In this document: one piece after another, positions 14,182-21,770 of the stretch | How the letters are laid out: the number at the start of each line of letters is the position of its first letter | Position numbering within the stretch: the stretch's first letter is position 1 | DNA from: Clostridiales bacterium UBA1752 | GTDB lineage: Bacteria > Bacillota > Clostridia > Oscillospirales > CAG-382 | DNA length: 26,051 nucleotides | Reading direction: 5' to 3' | NCBI GenBank assembly: GCA_002314835.1 | Contig: DCHM01000047.1 | Location: forward strand, 1 to 26,051 | Translations under genes and position numbers: made by a program | The notes under the pieces: generated by a model | Database searches by the model: none | What the model saw: the letters and a program-made list of their open reading frames with translations, nothing else | What the model was told of the DNA's origin: nothing

Positions 14182-15539
14182 TGAAAAAAGTATTAAGCGG
14201 AGCCGTCGATATGGTTGACGGCTCCCTCTTTAAGGGCATAATGCTTTTGTCTCTGCCGCTCGTGCTGTCCAACGTACTGCAGGTGCTGTTTAACATGGCG
14301 GACGTCGCGGTAGTCGGACGGTTTGGCAGTGCAGAGGCGCTCGGCTCCGTCGGCTCTACCACTACGCTCGTAACACTCTACACGGGCTTTTTGATTGGTC
14401 TCGGAGTAGGTATCAACATCATTACGGCGCAGTTTTTGGGTGCAAAACGCGACAAAGACGTAAGTCAAACGGTGCATACATCGTTTTTACTGGCACTCAT
14501 TACGGGTGTTTTGATATGGCTGATAACCTTTGTTACCTCAAAGCCGATGCTGATGCTCTTAAATACAAAGGACGACCTTTTGGACGGCGCGGTTTTGTAC
14601 GTCAGTATTTACGCTATCGGTATGCCGGCCATGGCGGTATTTAATTGCGGCAACGGCATACTGAGTGCAGACGGTGACACAAAGAGCCCTCTCACCTATC
14701 TCACCGTGGCAGGAGTGCTGAACGTGCTCCTTAATCTCCTGTTTGTCATTACTTTTAATATGAGCGTCGCAGGTGTCGCCATAGCGAGCGTCATATCTCA
14801 GTATCTCTCTGCGATATTAGTAACGGCAAAGCTGTTTAGAGTAAAAAACGCCTGCCGTATGAGCATAGGCAATATGCACATCTGCCTGCCAAAAGCAAAA
14901 AAGATACTCTCGCTCGGGCTGACTACGGGATTTCAGTACTCGGTGTTTGCGATAGCCAACCTCTTTATACAGGCGAGCGTCAATTCCTTTGACACCGTAA
15001 CTGTCGAAGGCAACGCCGCCGCGGCAAACACAGACATACTCATTTACGACATAATGGGCGCGTTTTACACCGCGTGTGCAAGCTTTATGGGGCAAAACCA
15101 CGGTGCTGGCAAAAAGGACAGAGTAAAAAAGAGCTATTACGTCAGCACGCTATACTCGTTTTTGGCAGGACTGATTTTCGGCGTAGGCTTGGTTATATTA
15201 GGCAGAGAGTTTTTATCTCTCTTTACAAAAGAGCCTGCAGTAGTCGAAGCAGGTATGCGGAGACAATACATTATGGGCTTTAGCTACTGCATTTCGGCGT
15301 TTATGGACTGCACTATCGCCGCGTCGAGGTCTATGGGTAAGAGCCTTGTGCCGACTGTAATTGTCATACTCGGCTCCTGCGTTTTTAGAGTAGTATGGGT
15401 TTATACCGTTTTCGCATACTTTCACACTATCGAGTCGCTTTATTTGTTATACGCCTTTTCGTGGACTATCACGGCCGGCGCAGAGATTATATACTTTTTT
15501 AAAATATTCAAAAAACAAAACGGGGTTATCGCGAGATAA
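14181..15539 (+). CDS. MATE family efflux transporter
   Basis: This 452-residue membrane protein has the usual 12 hydrophobic segments and MATE landmarks: LPLVLSNVLQVLFNMADVAV in helix 1, FGSAEALGSVGSTTTLV, GLGVGINIITAQFLGAKR, and a second-half equivalent in SFMGQNHGAGKKDRVKKSY. MATE proteins export drugs or metabolites, driven by sodium or proton gradients. Its start overlaps the tex stop by one base (TGATG) with only a weak ribosome site, so translation probably depends on tex. The stop codon lies inside the following terminator stem. The substrate cannot be inferred. Confidence 0.92.
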   Translation: MKKVLSGAVDMVDGSLFKGIMLLSLPLVLSNVLQVLFNMADVAVVGRFGSAEALGSVGSTTTLVTLYTGFLIGLGVGINIITAQFLGAKRDKDVSQTVHTSFLLALITGVLIWLITFVTSKPMLMLLNTKDDLLDGAVLYVSIYAIGMPAMAVFNCGNGILSADGDTKSPLTYLTVAGVLNVLLNLLFVITFNMSVAGVAIASVISQYLSAILVTAKLFRVKNACRMSIGNMHICLPKAKKILSLGLTTGFQYSVFAIANLFIQASVNSFDTVTVEGNAAAANTDILIYDIMGAFYTACASFMGQNHGAGKKDRVKKSYYVSTLYSFLAGLIFGVGLVILGREFLSLFTKEPAVVEAGMRRQYIMGFSYCISAFMDCTIAASRSMGKSLVPTVIVILGSCVFRVVWVYTVFAYFHTIESLYLLYAFSWTITAGAEIIYFFKIFKKQNGVIAR

Positions 15540-15547
15540 CTCCGTTT
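15518..15547. terminator. Bidirectional terminator between MATE and FliB-like genes
   Basis: A 13-bp stem with one G-U pair (15518-15530 with 15535-15547) has loop GCGA. The U-tract is better on the minus strand (TTTTGTTTTTTG). The MATE stop codon is embedded in the stem. Confidence 0.75.
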
Positions 15548-15552
15548 ATCTT

Positions 15553-16620
15553 TTATATTGATAACAGCGATATAAGGTTATCGTCCGTAATACCGAGCCC
15601 GTGCATAAGAGCCGAAGCGTACTTATGGAAAGGCATGTGCTCTATCATACGAAATGCCGCAGCCAAAACATCGGTCAAATATTCGTCCCCGTCGCTTACG
15701 CCCACTGCGCCGATACACAAAAACCTGATAAGCGCGTAGATAAGGCAAAGCGCATAGAACTCGTCTTTAAAGCTCATACCCTCGTCACCGAATGGGAAGC
15801 GAGAGTAAAACAAATGATTGACAATGACGTTTTCGATGCCGGATTGCCAGTCGGGATAGCACGATTCAAAGACGGCTTTTAACACTTGATACTTGTCTAT
15901 AGAAGTTATTTGGTCTAAAATGCTAACGCCGTAATCGCAGAGCGAAACACTCTTTTCATCAAGTATAGATACAATCTGCCGCATGGTATCAATCGGGCAT
16001 TCGGAGTTATCGGCTTTTGTCTCGACTTTTAGCTCTTTGCCGAGATTGATTATTCGGCGATTAAGCGGCAGCGACCTATCCTGAATTATTTTGATAAGCT
16101 GCAGTCTAAACTCTTGTTCGTTGCCTGAGGTTTCGTCAAAGACGGTGTTTGTGCCGTTCCGGAGCGGAGTATATTCGATTTCGCGCTCTATGAGTGACAA
16201 CGGTTCCTTACGGAAAAACAGCATTTCGATAACTCTCTCACAGCTCGCGGTGCAGGAGCACTCGTTATGTCCCGTTGTTCGCAAGGCTCTCGGATATAGC
16301 CTACAAACCTCCGGCAAAAGGTCTTCGCCGAGCGTGGCTTGGATGGCGCATCTGCCGTCCTCCATACGCATGTGGCACTGACCGTCGTACTTGTGAGTTA
16401 TCTGCGCGTATCTCTCGGGAGTGGCGTGGTCTAATATATGGGCGCCGCAATCTATACGGCGGCGCAGGTCTGCGTCACATTCGAGCCCCAATAGTCTGAA
16501 ATAATCGTCTCTCGAGATAGACACAGGCCAACCCTCGCAGCAGGCGTGGCGGCACTCGCCCATTTTGCACATAAAGTGAATATAATAGTCCGGCATGAGG
16601 AAAGAGTCATTGCGCTTCAT
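15553..16620 (-). CDS. FliB family Cys-rich protein (annotated in relatives as flagellin lysine-N-methylase)
   Basis: This 355-residue protein carries the FliB-family signature near its N-terminus: CKMGECRHACCEGWPVSI with C18, C23, C27 and C28. More conserved Cys follow: C82, C91, C106 in EVCRLYPRA, and C121, C123, C127 in ECSCTASCE. This pattern resembles the CxxCxxCC putative Fe-S or zinc proteins. The best-known member methylates lysines of flagellin in Salmonella, but no flagellar gene is in the window and many Clostridia carry such genes without flagella, so the methylase name may not apply. The start has GAGGT. The gene is read divergently from the FRG-domain gene, with promoters that share a palindrome. 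Confidence 0.75.
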   Translation of the reverse strand: MKRNDSFLMPDYYIHFMCKMGECRHACCEGWPVSISRDDYFRLLGLECDADLRRRIDCGAHILDHATPERYAQITHKYDGQCHMRMEDGRCAIQATLGEDLLPEVCRLYPRALRTTGHNECSCTASCERVIEMLFFRKEPLSLIEREIEYTPLRNGTNTVFDETSGNEQEFRLQLIKIIQDRSLPLNRRIINLGKELKVETKADNSECPIDTMRQIVSILDEKSVSLCDYGVSILDQITSIDKYQVLKAVFESCYPDWQSGIENVIVNHLFYSRFPFGDEGMSFKDEFYALCLIYALIRFLCIGAVGVSDGDEYLTDVLAAAFRMIEHMPFHKYASALMHGLGITDDNLISLLSI

Positions 16621-16646
16621 ATAGTAACCTCAAAATAAGATGATAC

Positions 16647-16675
16647 ATTTTATCATTTTGTTTAGCCCATGTCAA
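16647..16675 (-). promoter_or_regulatory. Promoter for the FliB-like gene
   Basis: Minus-strand TTGACA (16670-16675) and TAAAAT (16647-16652) are 17 bases apart. The -35 is one half of a palindrome shared with the opposite promoter. Confidence 0.82.
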
Positions 16676-16683
16676 TATTGACA
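16670..16683. promoter_or_regulatory. Palindrome formed by two back-to-back -35 boxes
   Basis: TGTCAATATTGACA is a perfect 14-base palindrome. It consists of the two -35 hexamers separated by TA. RNA polymerase cannot fill both promoters at once at this distance, so the two genes should compete or share a regulator. Confidence 0.75.
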
Positions 16684-16706
16684 AGCGCGTTTGTTTGTGA
16701 GATAAT
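16678..16706 (+). promoter_or_regulatory. Promoter for the FRG-domain gene
   Basis: TTGACA (16678-16683) and GATAAT (16701-16706) are 17 bases apart, four bases ahead of the AAGGAGG ribosome site. Confidence 0.82.
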
Positions 16707-16726
16707 AATAAAGGAGGATGCAAGTT

Positions 16727-17536
16727 ATGATAAAAACAGTAGTTTTAAAAACCATAGACGACGTACTGCACATCTTATCCGAGCAGGAAAAAATCGACTC
16801 GATAGACAGATACCGCAATTCGTTTTTATATCGCGGTATGCCTAACGCGAGCTGGCATATCGAAACGAGCCTCTTGCGCAAGTGCAAGCACAAGCAAAAG
16901 GAACTCGAGCCTATCATCCTGCGCAATTTCACAAAATACGCGGTCAACGAAGACCCCGAGCTCGAAAAATCTGTCTGGCGCCAAATGATAGTCGGCAGGC
17001 ATCACGGTTTGCCCACCCGTCTGCTCGACTGGTCACGTTCACCACTCATAGGTCTGCACTTTGCGACCGCTGATACAAAACTCGAGTCGCTCGACAAACG
17101 CGACGGTCTCGTATGGCGCATAGATATGGAGGAGCTTCACAAGCTTTTGCCATTAAAATATCAACAGCCCATGCAGCAACTAAAGAGCTTTATGATGCCG
17201 ATAGACGTGCTCGACACGATAACAGGCAGTCTAAAACAGTATGACGACGATATGGGCAACAGTGCCATGGTAGTCGTTGAGCCGCCGTCAATCAGTAATC
17301 GCATCATAAATCAATACAGTTATTTTTCGCTCGTGCCGACTGAAATGACCGACATAGAAGGCTTTCTCGACAAATACACAGACAATACGGTCAAGTACGT
17401 GATACCCAAGGAAATCCGCTGGCGCGTGCGCGATATGCTCGACCAGCTCAACGTAAACGAGCGCATCGTCTATCCCGGCCTAGACGGTCTCTCGATGTGG
17501 CTCGAAAGGCGCTATTACGTCAAGGACGGCGAATAA
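16727..17536 (+). CDS. FRG-domain protein
   Basis: This 269-residue soluble protein has an FRG domain over about residues 25-130. FLYRGMPNASWHIETSLLR contains the defining RG, and VGRHHGLPTRLLDWSRSPLIG is the highly conserved H-GLPTRLLDWT-like segment that ends the domain core. The rest (about 130-269) is unrecognised. FRG domains occur in bacteria and phages, sometimes in toxin or defence contexts; their biochemical activity is not firmly known. AAGGAGG (16711-16717) lies nine bases before the chosen ATG. An ATG at 16718 abuts the ribosome site and is unlikely. Transcription begins very close to the ribosome site, giving a leader of about 15 bases. The neighbour on the opposite strand is the FliB-like gene. 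Confidence 0.85.
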   Translation: MIKTVVLKTIDDVLHILSEQEKIDSIDRYRNSFLYRGMPNASWHIETSLLRKCKHKQKELEPIILRNFTKYAVNEDPELEKSVWRQMIVGRHHGLPTRLLDWSRSPLIGLHFATADTKLESLDKRDGLVWRIDMEELHKLLPLKYQQPMQQLKSFMMPIDVLDTITGSLKQYDDDMGNSAMVVVEPPSISNRIINQYSYFSLVPTEMTDIEGFLDKYTDNTVKYVIPKEIRWRVRDMLDQLNVNERIVYPGLDGLSMWLERRYYVKDGE

Positions 17537-17540
17537 AAGA

Positions 17541-17564
17541 AAGGACGGCAGTTAAGCCGTCCTT
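17541..17564. terminator. Bidirectional terminator between FRG and OB-fold lipoprotein genes
   Basis: Nine-bp perfect arms (17541-17549, 17556-17564) have a six-base loop. The minus strand continues with TTTCTTTTATT. The core GGCTTAACTGCC differs by one base from the terminator at 7526-7549. Confidence 0.85.
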
Positions 17565-17579
17565 AATTTATGCCTTAAA

Positions 17580-18329
17580 TCAGCCCTGCTTGGTAACCTT
17601 GGTTACGTGAGGCTGTGCGCCGTTGTACCAGTAGAGGAAGCCCTCGATGTCGATAACGTCACCGACACTCAGACCTTCGACTGCCTTGTAAACGTCGGTA
17701 TCCTCTCCGCAGAGATAAGACTCAACGGTAAGTGAAAGAGTGTTTTCGCCGACTTTTACGGTGAAGTAAAGGTCGTTGCCCTTTTCGCCGGAGCCGTCCC
17801 AGTTGTAGTTGAATGCGTCGCCTGCTTCGTTATAAGCAACGACGGTAGCGCCCTTGACTGCTACGAATGCGTTTTGATAATCAATAAGGTTATCTTTGCC
17901 GACAAGGTCGGTTACGTCGTAAGCATCATAAGTGCAGGACATGCTCTCGTCGATTTCAAAAGTAGCGTCAACGATTTCGATTTCGCCGGACCACTCGGAC
18001 TTGACACCGGTAACCTTAATCTTGGTGCCTGCCAAAAGTCTCTCGGAATCTTCCTGGCTGCAAGACATGTTGTAGATAAAGTAACCGCCGTCGTTATCCA
18101 TAGCGTAAACGGTGATAACGCCCTTGCCGTTATCTTCCCACCAGCCCTGTGTAGCCTGAACGTAAGCTTCGATAACTACCGCGCTGTCTTTTTCTGCTGC
18201 GATATACTCAGCATAAGTCATGACACCCTCGCTCTTTTCGTCGATGATGGAGATGTCAAAGTCAAAGCTGCAGGATGCCATAGCAACGAGCATAAGGACA
18301 GCAATAGTGAGTGCAAGAATCTTTTTCAT
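17580..18329 (-). CDS. Exported lipoprotein with two OB-fold-like domains
   Basis: This 249-residue protein has a lipoprotein signal peptide with lipobox MASC (C20). Two similar beta-rich halves follow. Residues about 50-130 contain VIEAYVQATQGWW, ITVYAMDNDGGYFIY, LLAGTKIKVTGVKSEW. Residues about 150-248 contain FVAVKGATVVAYN, LYFTVKVGENTLSLTV, LSVGDVIDIEGFLYWYNG. The pattern (strand, exposed loop, then GTKIKVTG or GDVIDIEG) is that of secreted OB-fold proteins. Function unknown; it may bind a ligand at the cell surface. It has its own promoter and ribosome site (AAAGGAG), yet lies only 68 bases after the ABC binding-protein gene with no terminator between, so it may also be read from that operon. 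Confidence 0.72.
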   Translation of the reverse strand: MKKILALTIAVLMLVAMASCSFDFDISIIDEKSEGVMTYAEYIAAEKDSAVVIEAYVQATQGWWEDNGKGVITVYAMDNDGGYFIYNMSCSQEDSERLLAGTKIKVTGVKSEWSGEIEIVDATFEIDESMSCTYDAYDVTDLVGKDNLIDYQNAFVAVKGATVVAYNEAGDAFNYNWDGSGEKGNDLYFTVKVGENTLSLTVESYLCGEDTDVYKAVEGLSVGDVIDIEGFLYWYNGAQPHVTKVTKQG

Positions 18330-18350
18330 AAAAAATCTCCTTTAATTTTA

Positions 18351-18365
18351 TTTGGTTTTACCAAA
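18351..18365. promoter_or_regulatory. Small inverted repeat at the 5' end of the OB-fold lipoprotein transcript
   Basis: TTTGGT and ACCAAA arms flank a three-base centre, about 2 to 16 bases into the expected transcript. It could be an operator or a short 5' hairpin. It lacks a U-tract, so it is not a terminator for the upstream gene. Confidence 0.35.
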
Positions 18366-18373
18366 CTATTAAC

Positions 18374-18401
18374 ATTATAATACAAAAGAGTTAAAAGTCA
18401 A
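18374..18401 (-). promoter_or_regulatory. Promoter for the OB-fold lipoprotein gene
   Basis: Minus-strand TTGACT (18396-18401) and TATAAT (18374-18379) are 16 bases apart. The -35 box contains the TGA stop codon of the upstream binding-protein gene. Confidence 0.72.
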
Positions 18402-19999
18402 GATGATTTTGCTTTTTTGTGCTTGACTTTTTTTACTGCAGTCACAGTGCCGAGCACCCCCCAAACGACGGCGAGAGTTACGATAAGCACAATCGACTCG
18501 GTGGGCCAAGCGCCGAGGTCGAGATTTTGCGTCAGCTTGTACTGAGAGCGTATGCTGTTGTACTGCTTTGTAATAAAGGCGTCGTCAACCGTTTCCTTAC
18601 GGAATATTGACTTGACTACGTTCTCGATGAGCGCACCCGAGGCGTTGCGTAGCGACGCAGAGCCGTTGTAAACGGGTGTGACGAAAGTGTTGGCGATATT
18701 ATCAAGCAAAAGCTTTGACGCGGCTATCTTGACGCCGTAGTAGTTGTCGTTGTCCTCACCTGCCCTCGACAGATAATCGACGTACTCCTCTGACGACTGC
18801 GCCTTGGACGTAACGGGAACGTAGCCCTCGGTCTCGGCGTAGGCTATCTGCACCTCGTTTGTGAGGAGGTACTGCATAAACAGCCACGAAGCCATTACCT
18901 GCTGAGGGTCGTCACTGTTAAAGAGGCAGATGGACGGTCCCTGCGAAATCATCTTGGGGTTATCTACGTCGTACTGAGGGATAGACATTACGACGGTCTC
19001 AAACTCGGTTATGCTGTCCTCGGGGATATCGAGCAGCGGTGCGTCTGAGCCCATCCAGGTAGCACCTGCGGTGGAGTCAATCGCGAATATACACTGACCT
19101 GCGTTTAGGAAATTACCGGGATAGCCCGAGTACTTAAAGGTCGAAAAAGCTCCCTGCTTTGTATAGTCGGCAATCTCGAGCAAAAGCTCTCTCGTAGTGT
19201 CGTTGAATATGAGTACCTTGCCGTCAGAGGTCGAATAGTCGGCGCCTAACTGCTTTAGCATCTGTATCATCATATTGTCGGTTGACTTGTATATAAACGG
19301 CAGCATAACCTGCTGTCCGTTGACAAGATAATTGCCATTTCCATCTTTTTGGGTGGCTTTGACCGAGACCTCCCATATAAAGTCCCACGTGAGCGTTTCG
19401 GGGAGGGTAAAACCGAGCTTTTCGACGTAAGTCTTATTGACATAGCAGGCTTCGGTAGAGCGCATATACGGGAGCGCATAGCAGGTGCCGTCCAAATAGC
19501 ACTCCTGCAAAAACTCGGTGACTATTTCGTCCTTGGTCGGAGAGTCAAACTCTACATTGCTACCGCCGAGACCATAGTCGGCATTAGTCATCAAATCGTC
19601 GAGCGGTACTACGAGATTGGTGCTCGTAAGATAAGTGGCTATGTGGTCGGGATAGGTTATGCAGACGTCCGGCGTGCTGTGTACCGATATATTGGTGATA
19701 ACGTCACTGTAAATCTTGGTATAATCGGTATAGAGCTTCAGTTTAACGGTAATATTGGGGTAAAGCGCCTCAAAATCCTGTATAGCCTTTTTGTATATAT
19801 CCGTCTGACGCTTGTTGGTATCGTTTTTTGCCCAAAAGGTTATCTCGTAGTCGCGCGTCGTGTCAAAACTGTCGGGCATAACGAATGGCGCGTAGTCGCT
19901 GTCGTCAACCGCGTTTGTACCCGAGAGCTTGCCGTGGCAAGAGGACAAAAACGCGGCGCATAGCGCGAGAGCCAAAAGCAAAGCAAGTGACTTTTTCAT
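18398..19999 (-). CDS. ABC sugar transporter solute-binding lipoprotein with extra C-terminal membrane helix
   Basis: This 533-residue protein starts with a lipoprotein signal peptide (lipobox LSSC, C21). Its body is a family 1 carbohydrate-binding protein: YEITFWAKNDTNKRQ, FEALYPNITVKLK, TPDVCITYPDHIA, CYALPYMRSTEACYVNKTY, and a late VMASWLFMQYLLTNEVQIAY segment. It captures substrate for the two permeases encoded just upstream. Unusually, the C-terminus (about 500-533) is a hydrophobic helix, ESIVLIVTLAVVWGVLG, followed by the basic tail KKVKHKKAKSS. The protein may therefore be anchored by lipid at one end and by a membrane helix at the other. Its start overlaps the MalG-type stop by four bases. 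It is larger than the usual 400-450 residues. Confidence 0.88.
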   Translation of the reverse strand: MKKSLALLLALALCAAFLSSCHGKLSGTNAVDDSDYAPFVMPDSFDTTRDYEITFWAKNDTNKRQTDIYKKAIQDFEALYPNITVKLKLYTDYTKIYSDVITNISVHSTPDVCITYPDHIATYLTSTNLVVPLDDLMTNADYGLGGSNVEFDSPTKDEIVTEFLQECYLDGTCYALPYMRSTEACYVNKTYVEKLGFTLPETLTWDFIWEVSVKATQKDGNGNYLVNGQQVMLPFIYKSTDNMMIQMLKQLGADYSTSDGKVLIFNDTTRELLLEIADYTKQGAFSTFKYSGYPGNFLNAGQCIFAIDSTAGATWMGSDAPLLDIPEDSITEFETVVMSIPQYDVDNPKMISQGPSICLFNSDDPQQVMASWLFMQYLLTNEVQIAYAETEGYVPVTSKAQSSEEYVDYLSRAGEDNDNYYGVKIAASKLLLDNIANTFVTPVYNGSASLRNASGALIENVVKSIFRKETVDDAFITKQYNSIRSQYKLTQNLDLGAWPTESIVLIVTLAVVWGVLGTVTAVKKVKHKKAKSS

Positions 20000-20868
20000 C
20001 CCTTGGTACCCCCTCTCGAAACGCCTGCCATTATCTGATTGCGGAAGAATAAAAACAGTATGATAAGCGGCAATGAAACGACGACGACCGCCGCCATCAT
20101 GGCAGGTATGTCCTGACGACCGAAGCCGTTTTCGCGGATGTACTGAATGCCGTTGGAAACGAGATAGTATTTTTCATCGTCGGTAACGAGGCGCGGCCAT
20201 ACGTAGCTATTCCAGCATTCGATAACCTTGAGTATCGTGATGGTGACGATAGTCGGCTTTGAAATCGGTACCATGACTTTTAAAAGGTACTTAAAGTCCG
20301 ACGTGCCGTCAACCTTGGCGGCGTAATACAGCTCGTCTGGTATCATGGCAAAGTTTTCTTTAAGCAAATAGATATAAAATACCGACGTTACGGACGGCAG
20401 AATAAGGCCCGTAAACGTATTGCGCAGGTCGAGGTTACTGATGGTGACAAAGTTTGTGATAACAACGAGCTCGTTGGGTATCATCATCAGCGCCAAAAAC
20501 AGAGTAAACAACAGCTCTCTGCCCCTAAATCTGAGGCGCGAAAATGCGTAAGCCGCGAGTATGACGACTATGAGCATAATCAATGTGGTTATTACGGTAA
20601 AAATAAGGGTATTGACAAAGTATCCGCCGAGATTGACCTCGGTAAACGCCTTGATGTAGTTCTCGACCGTAGGCGAAAGCGTGATGACTTCGGGGATTTT
20701 TTCGTTATTATACGCGCTGTAGGTCTTTACGGACGAGAGCACCATCCAGTAAAACGGGAATAGAACGATAAGCGCCCATACGCCGAGGAGTATATAGGTT
20801 ATGGTCTTGCGCACGGCTTCCTTTGTGCGGAAGGTGCGCTCGAGCTTTTTGTAATCGGTGTTCGTCAT
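19996..20868 (-). CDS. ABC sugar transporter permease, MalG/UgpE type
   Basis: This 290-residue inner-membrane protein has six hydrophobic segments. It carries the permease EAA loop YYAAKVDGTSDFKYLL near residue 190, which docks with the ATPase. The N-terminal segment LIVLFPFYWMVLSSVK and the late ECWNSYVWPRLV are typical of the CUT1 MalG branch. It forms the channel with the MalF-type partner; their genes overlap by four bases (ATGA) and it overlaps the binding-protein gene by four more, so translation is tightly coupled. The substrate is probably an oligosaccharide or sugar derivative, which the sequence does not specify. Confidence 0.92.
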   Translation of the reverse strand: MTNTDYKKLERTFRTKEAVRKTITYILLGVWALIVLFPFYWMVLSSVKTYSAYNNEKIPEVITLSPTVENYIKAFTEVNLGGYFVNTLIFTVITTLIMLIVVILAAYAFSRLRFRGRELLFTLFLALMMIPNELVVITNFVTISNLDLRNTFTGLILPSVTSVFYIYLLKENFAMIPDELYYAAKVDGTSDFKYLLKVMVPISKPTIVTITILKVIECWNSYVWPRLVTDDEKYYLVSNGIQYIRENGFGRQDIPAMMAAVVVVSLPLIILFLFFRNQIMAGVSRGGTKG

Positions 20869-21767
20869 TTATTATCCTCCCCTGCGTTAGTCTTTTTACC
20901 GAGCATGAGGTTGATAATCGTGATAGTGAGCACTATGGCAAAGAGTATGATAGCCGCCGCAGAAGCATAAGAAGGCGAACCGCCCGTAGAGCTATACAGC
21001 ATATCGTAAATATAACCGACTATAGTGTTCATTCCGGCAGAGTTGAGGTCTGTGCCGAAAAGTGCTACCGCGTCGCTATATGCCTTAAAGGCTCCGATAA
21101 AGCCGGTGATGATGAGGTAAAAAACGATAGGCCATATCATCGGGAGCGTGATTCTGACAAATATGCGGCTCCTCGGCGTGCCGTCTATACGCGCCGCATT
21201 GTAATAATCTTTGTTGACGGATGCGAGCGAGCTCGTGAGTATGAGTATCTTAAACGGCAATACTATCCATATAGTGTAGAGACACATCACCATCATCTTT
21301 GCCCAATACGGTCCGTCGATAAAGTCAACGCCCTGTCCGCCAAAGACGGCTATAAATGTATTAACGAGGCCGTCGGTGTATTCGGTTTTGTCAAACAGTA
21401 TCATAAATACGAGGCCGACTGCGAGAGTATTGGTGACGTATGGCAAAAAATAGACGGTCTGAAACAGTTTTTGAATCTTTTTGATAGAAGACAGACCCAT
21501 CGAAATCAATAATGCCAAACCCGTCGAAACGGGCACGGTTATTATAACGAGTATAAAGGTGTTTTTGACCGCCTGCAAAAACAGCTCGTCGTGCAGAACG
21601 TAAGAGTAGTTATACAGTCCGACGCCGGTATAGGTCTGAGAGGACATATTAAAGTTCTCTTCAAACGAATAAACAAATACGTCGATGAGAGGATAAACCA
21701 TAAACACGCCCAAAAACAGTATCGCAGGCAAGAGATACAGCCAGGCAACTTTATTTTTTCTTTCCAT
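20865..21767 (-). CDS. ABC sugar transporter permease, MalF/UgpA type
   Basis: This 300-residue inner-membrane protein has the CUT1 MalF-branch features: LYLLPAILFLGVFMVYPLID as first helix, NTFILVIITVPVSTGLALL, YFLPYVTNTLAVGLVF, and the EAA loop YYNAARIDGTPRSRIF near residue 190. It pairs with the MalG-type protein. The ATPase gene ends three bases before its start, and its ribosome site GAGGAC lies inside that gene. There is no long periplasmic P2 loop of the enteric MalF type, as expected for Gram-positive members. Confidence 0.92.
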   Translation of the reverse strand: MERKNKVAWLYLLPAILFLGVFMVYPLIDVFVYSFEENFNMSSQTYTGVGLYNYSYVLHDELFLQAVKNTFILVIITVPVSTGLALLISMGLSSIKKIQKLFQTVYFLPYVTNTLAVGLVFMILFDKTEYTDGLVNTFIAVFGGQGVDFIDGPYWAKMMVMCLYTIWIVLPFKILILTSSLASVNKDYYNAARIDGTPRSRIFVRITLPMIWPIVFYLIITGFIGAFKAYSDAVALFGTDLNSAGMNTIVGYIYDMLYSSTGGSPSYASAAAIILFAIVLTITIINLMLGKKTNAGEDNK

Positions 21768-21770
21768 ACA

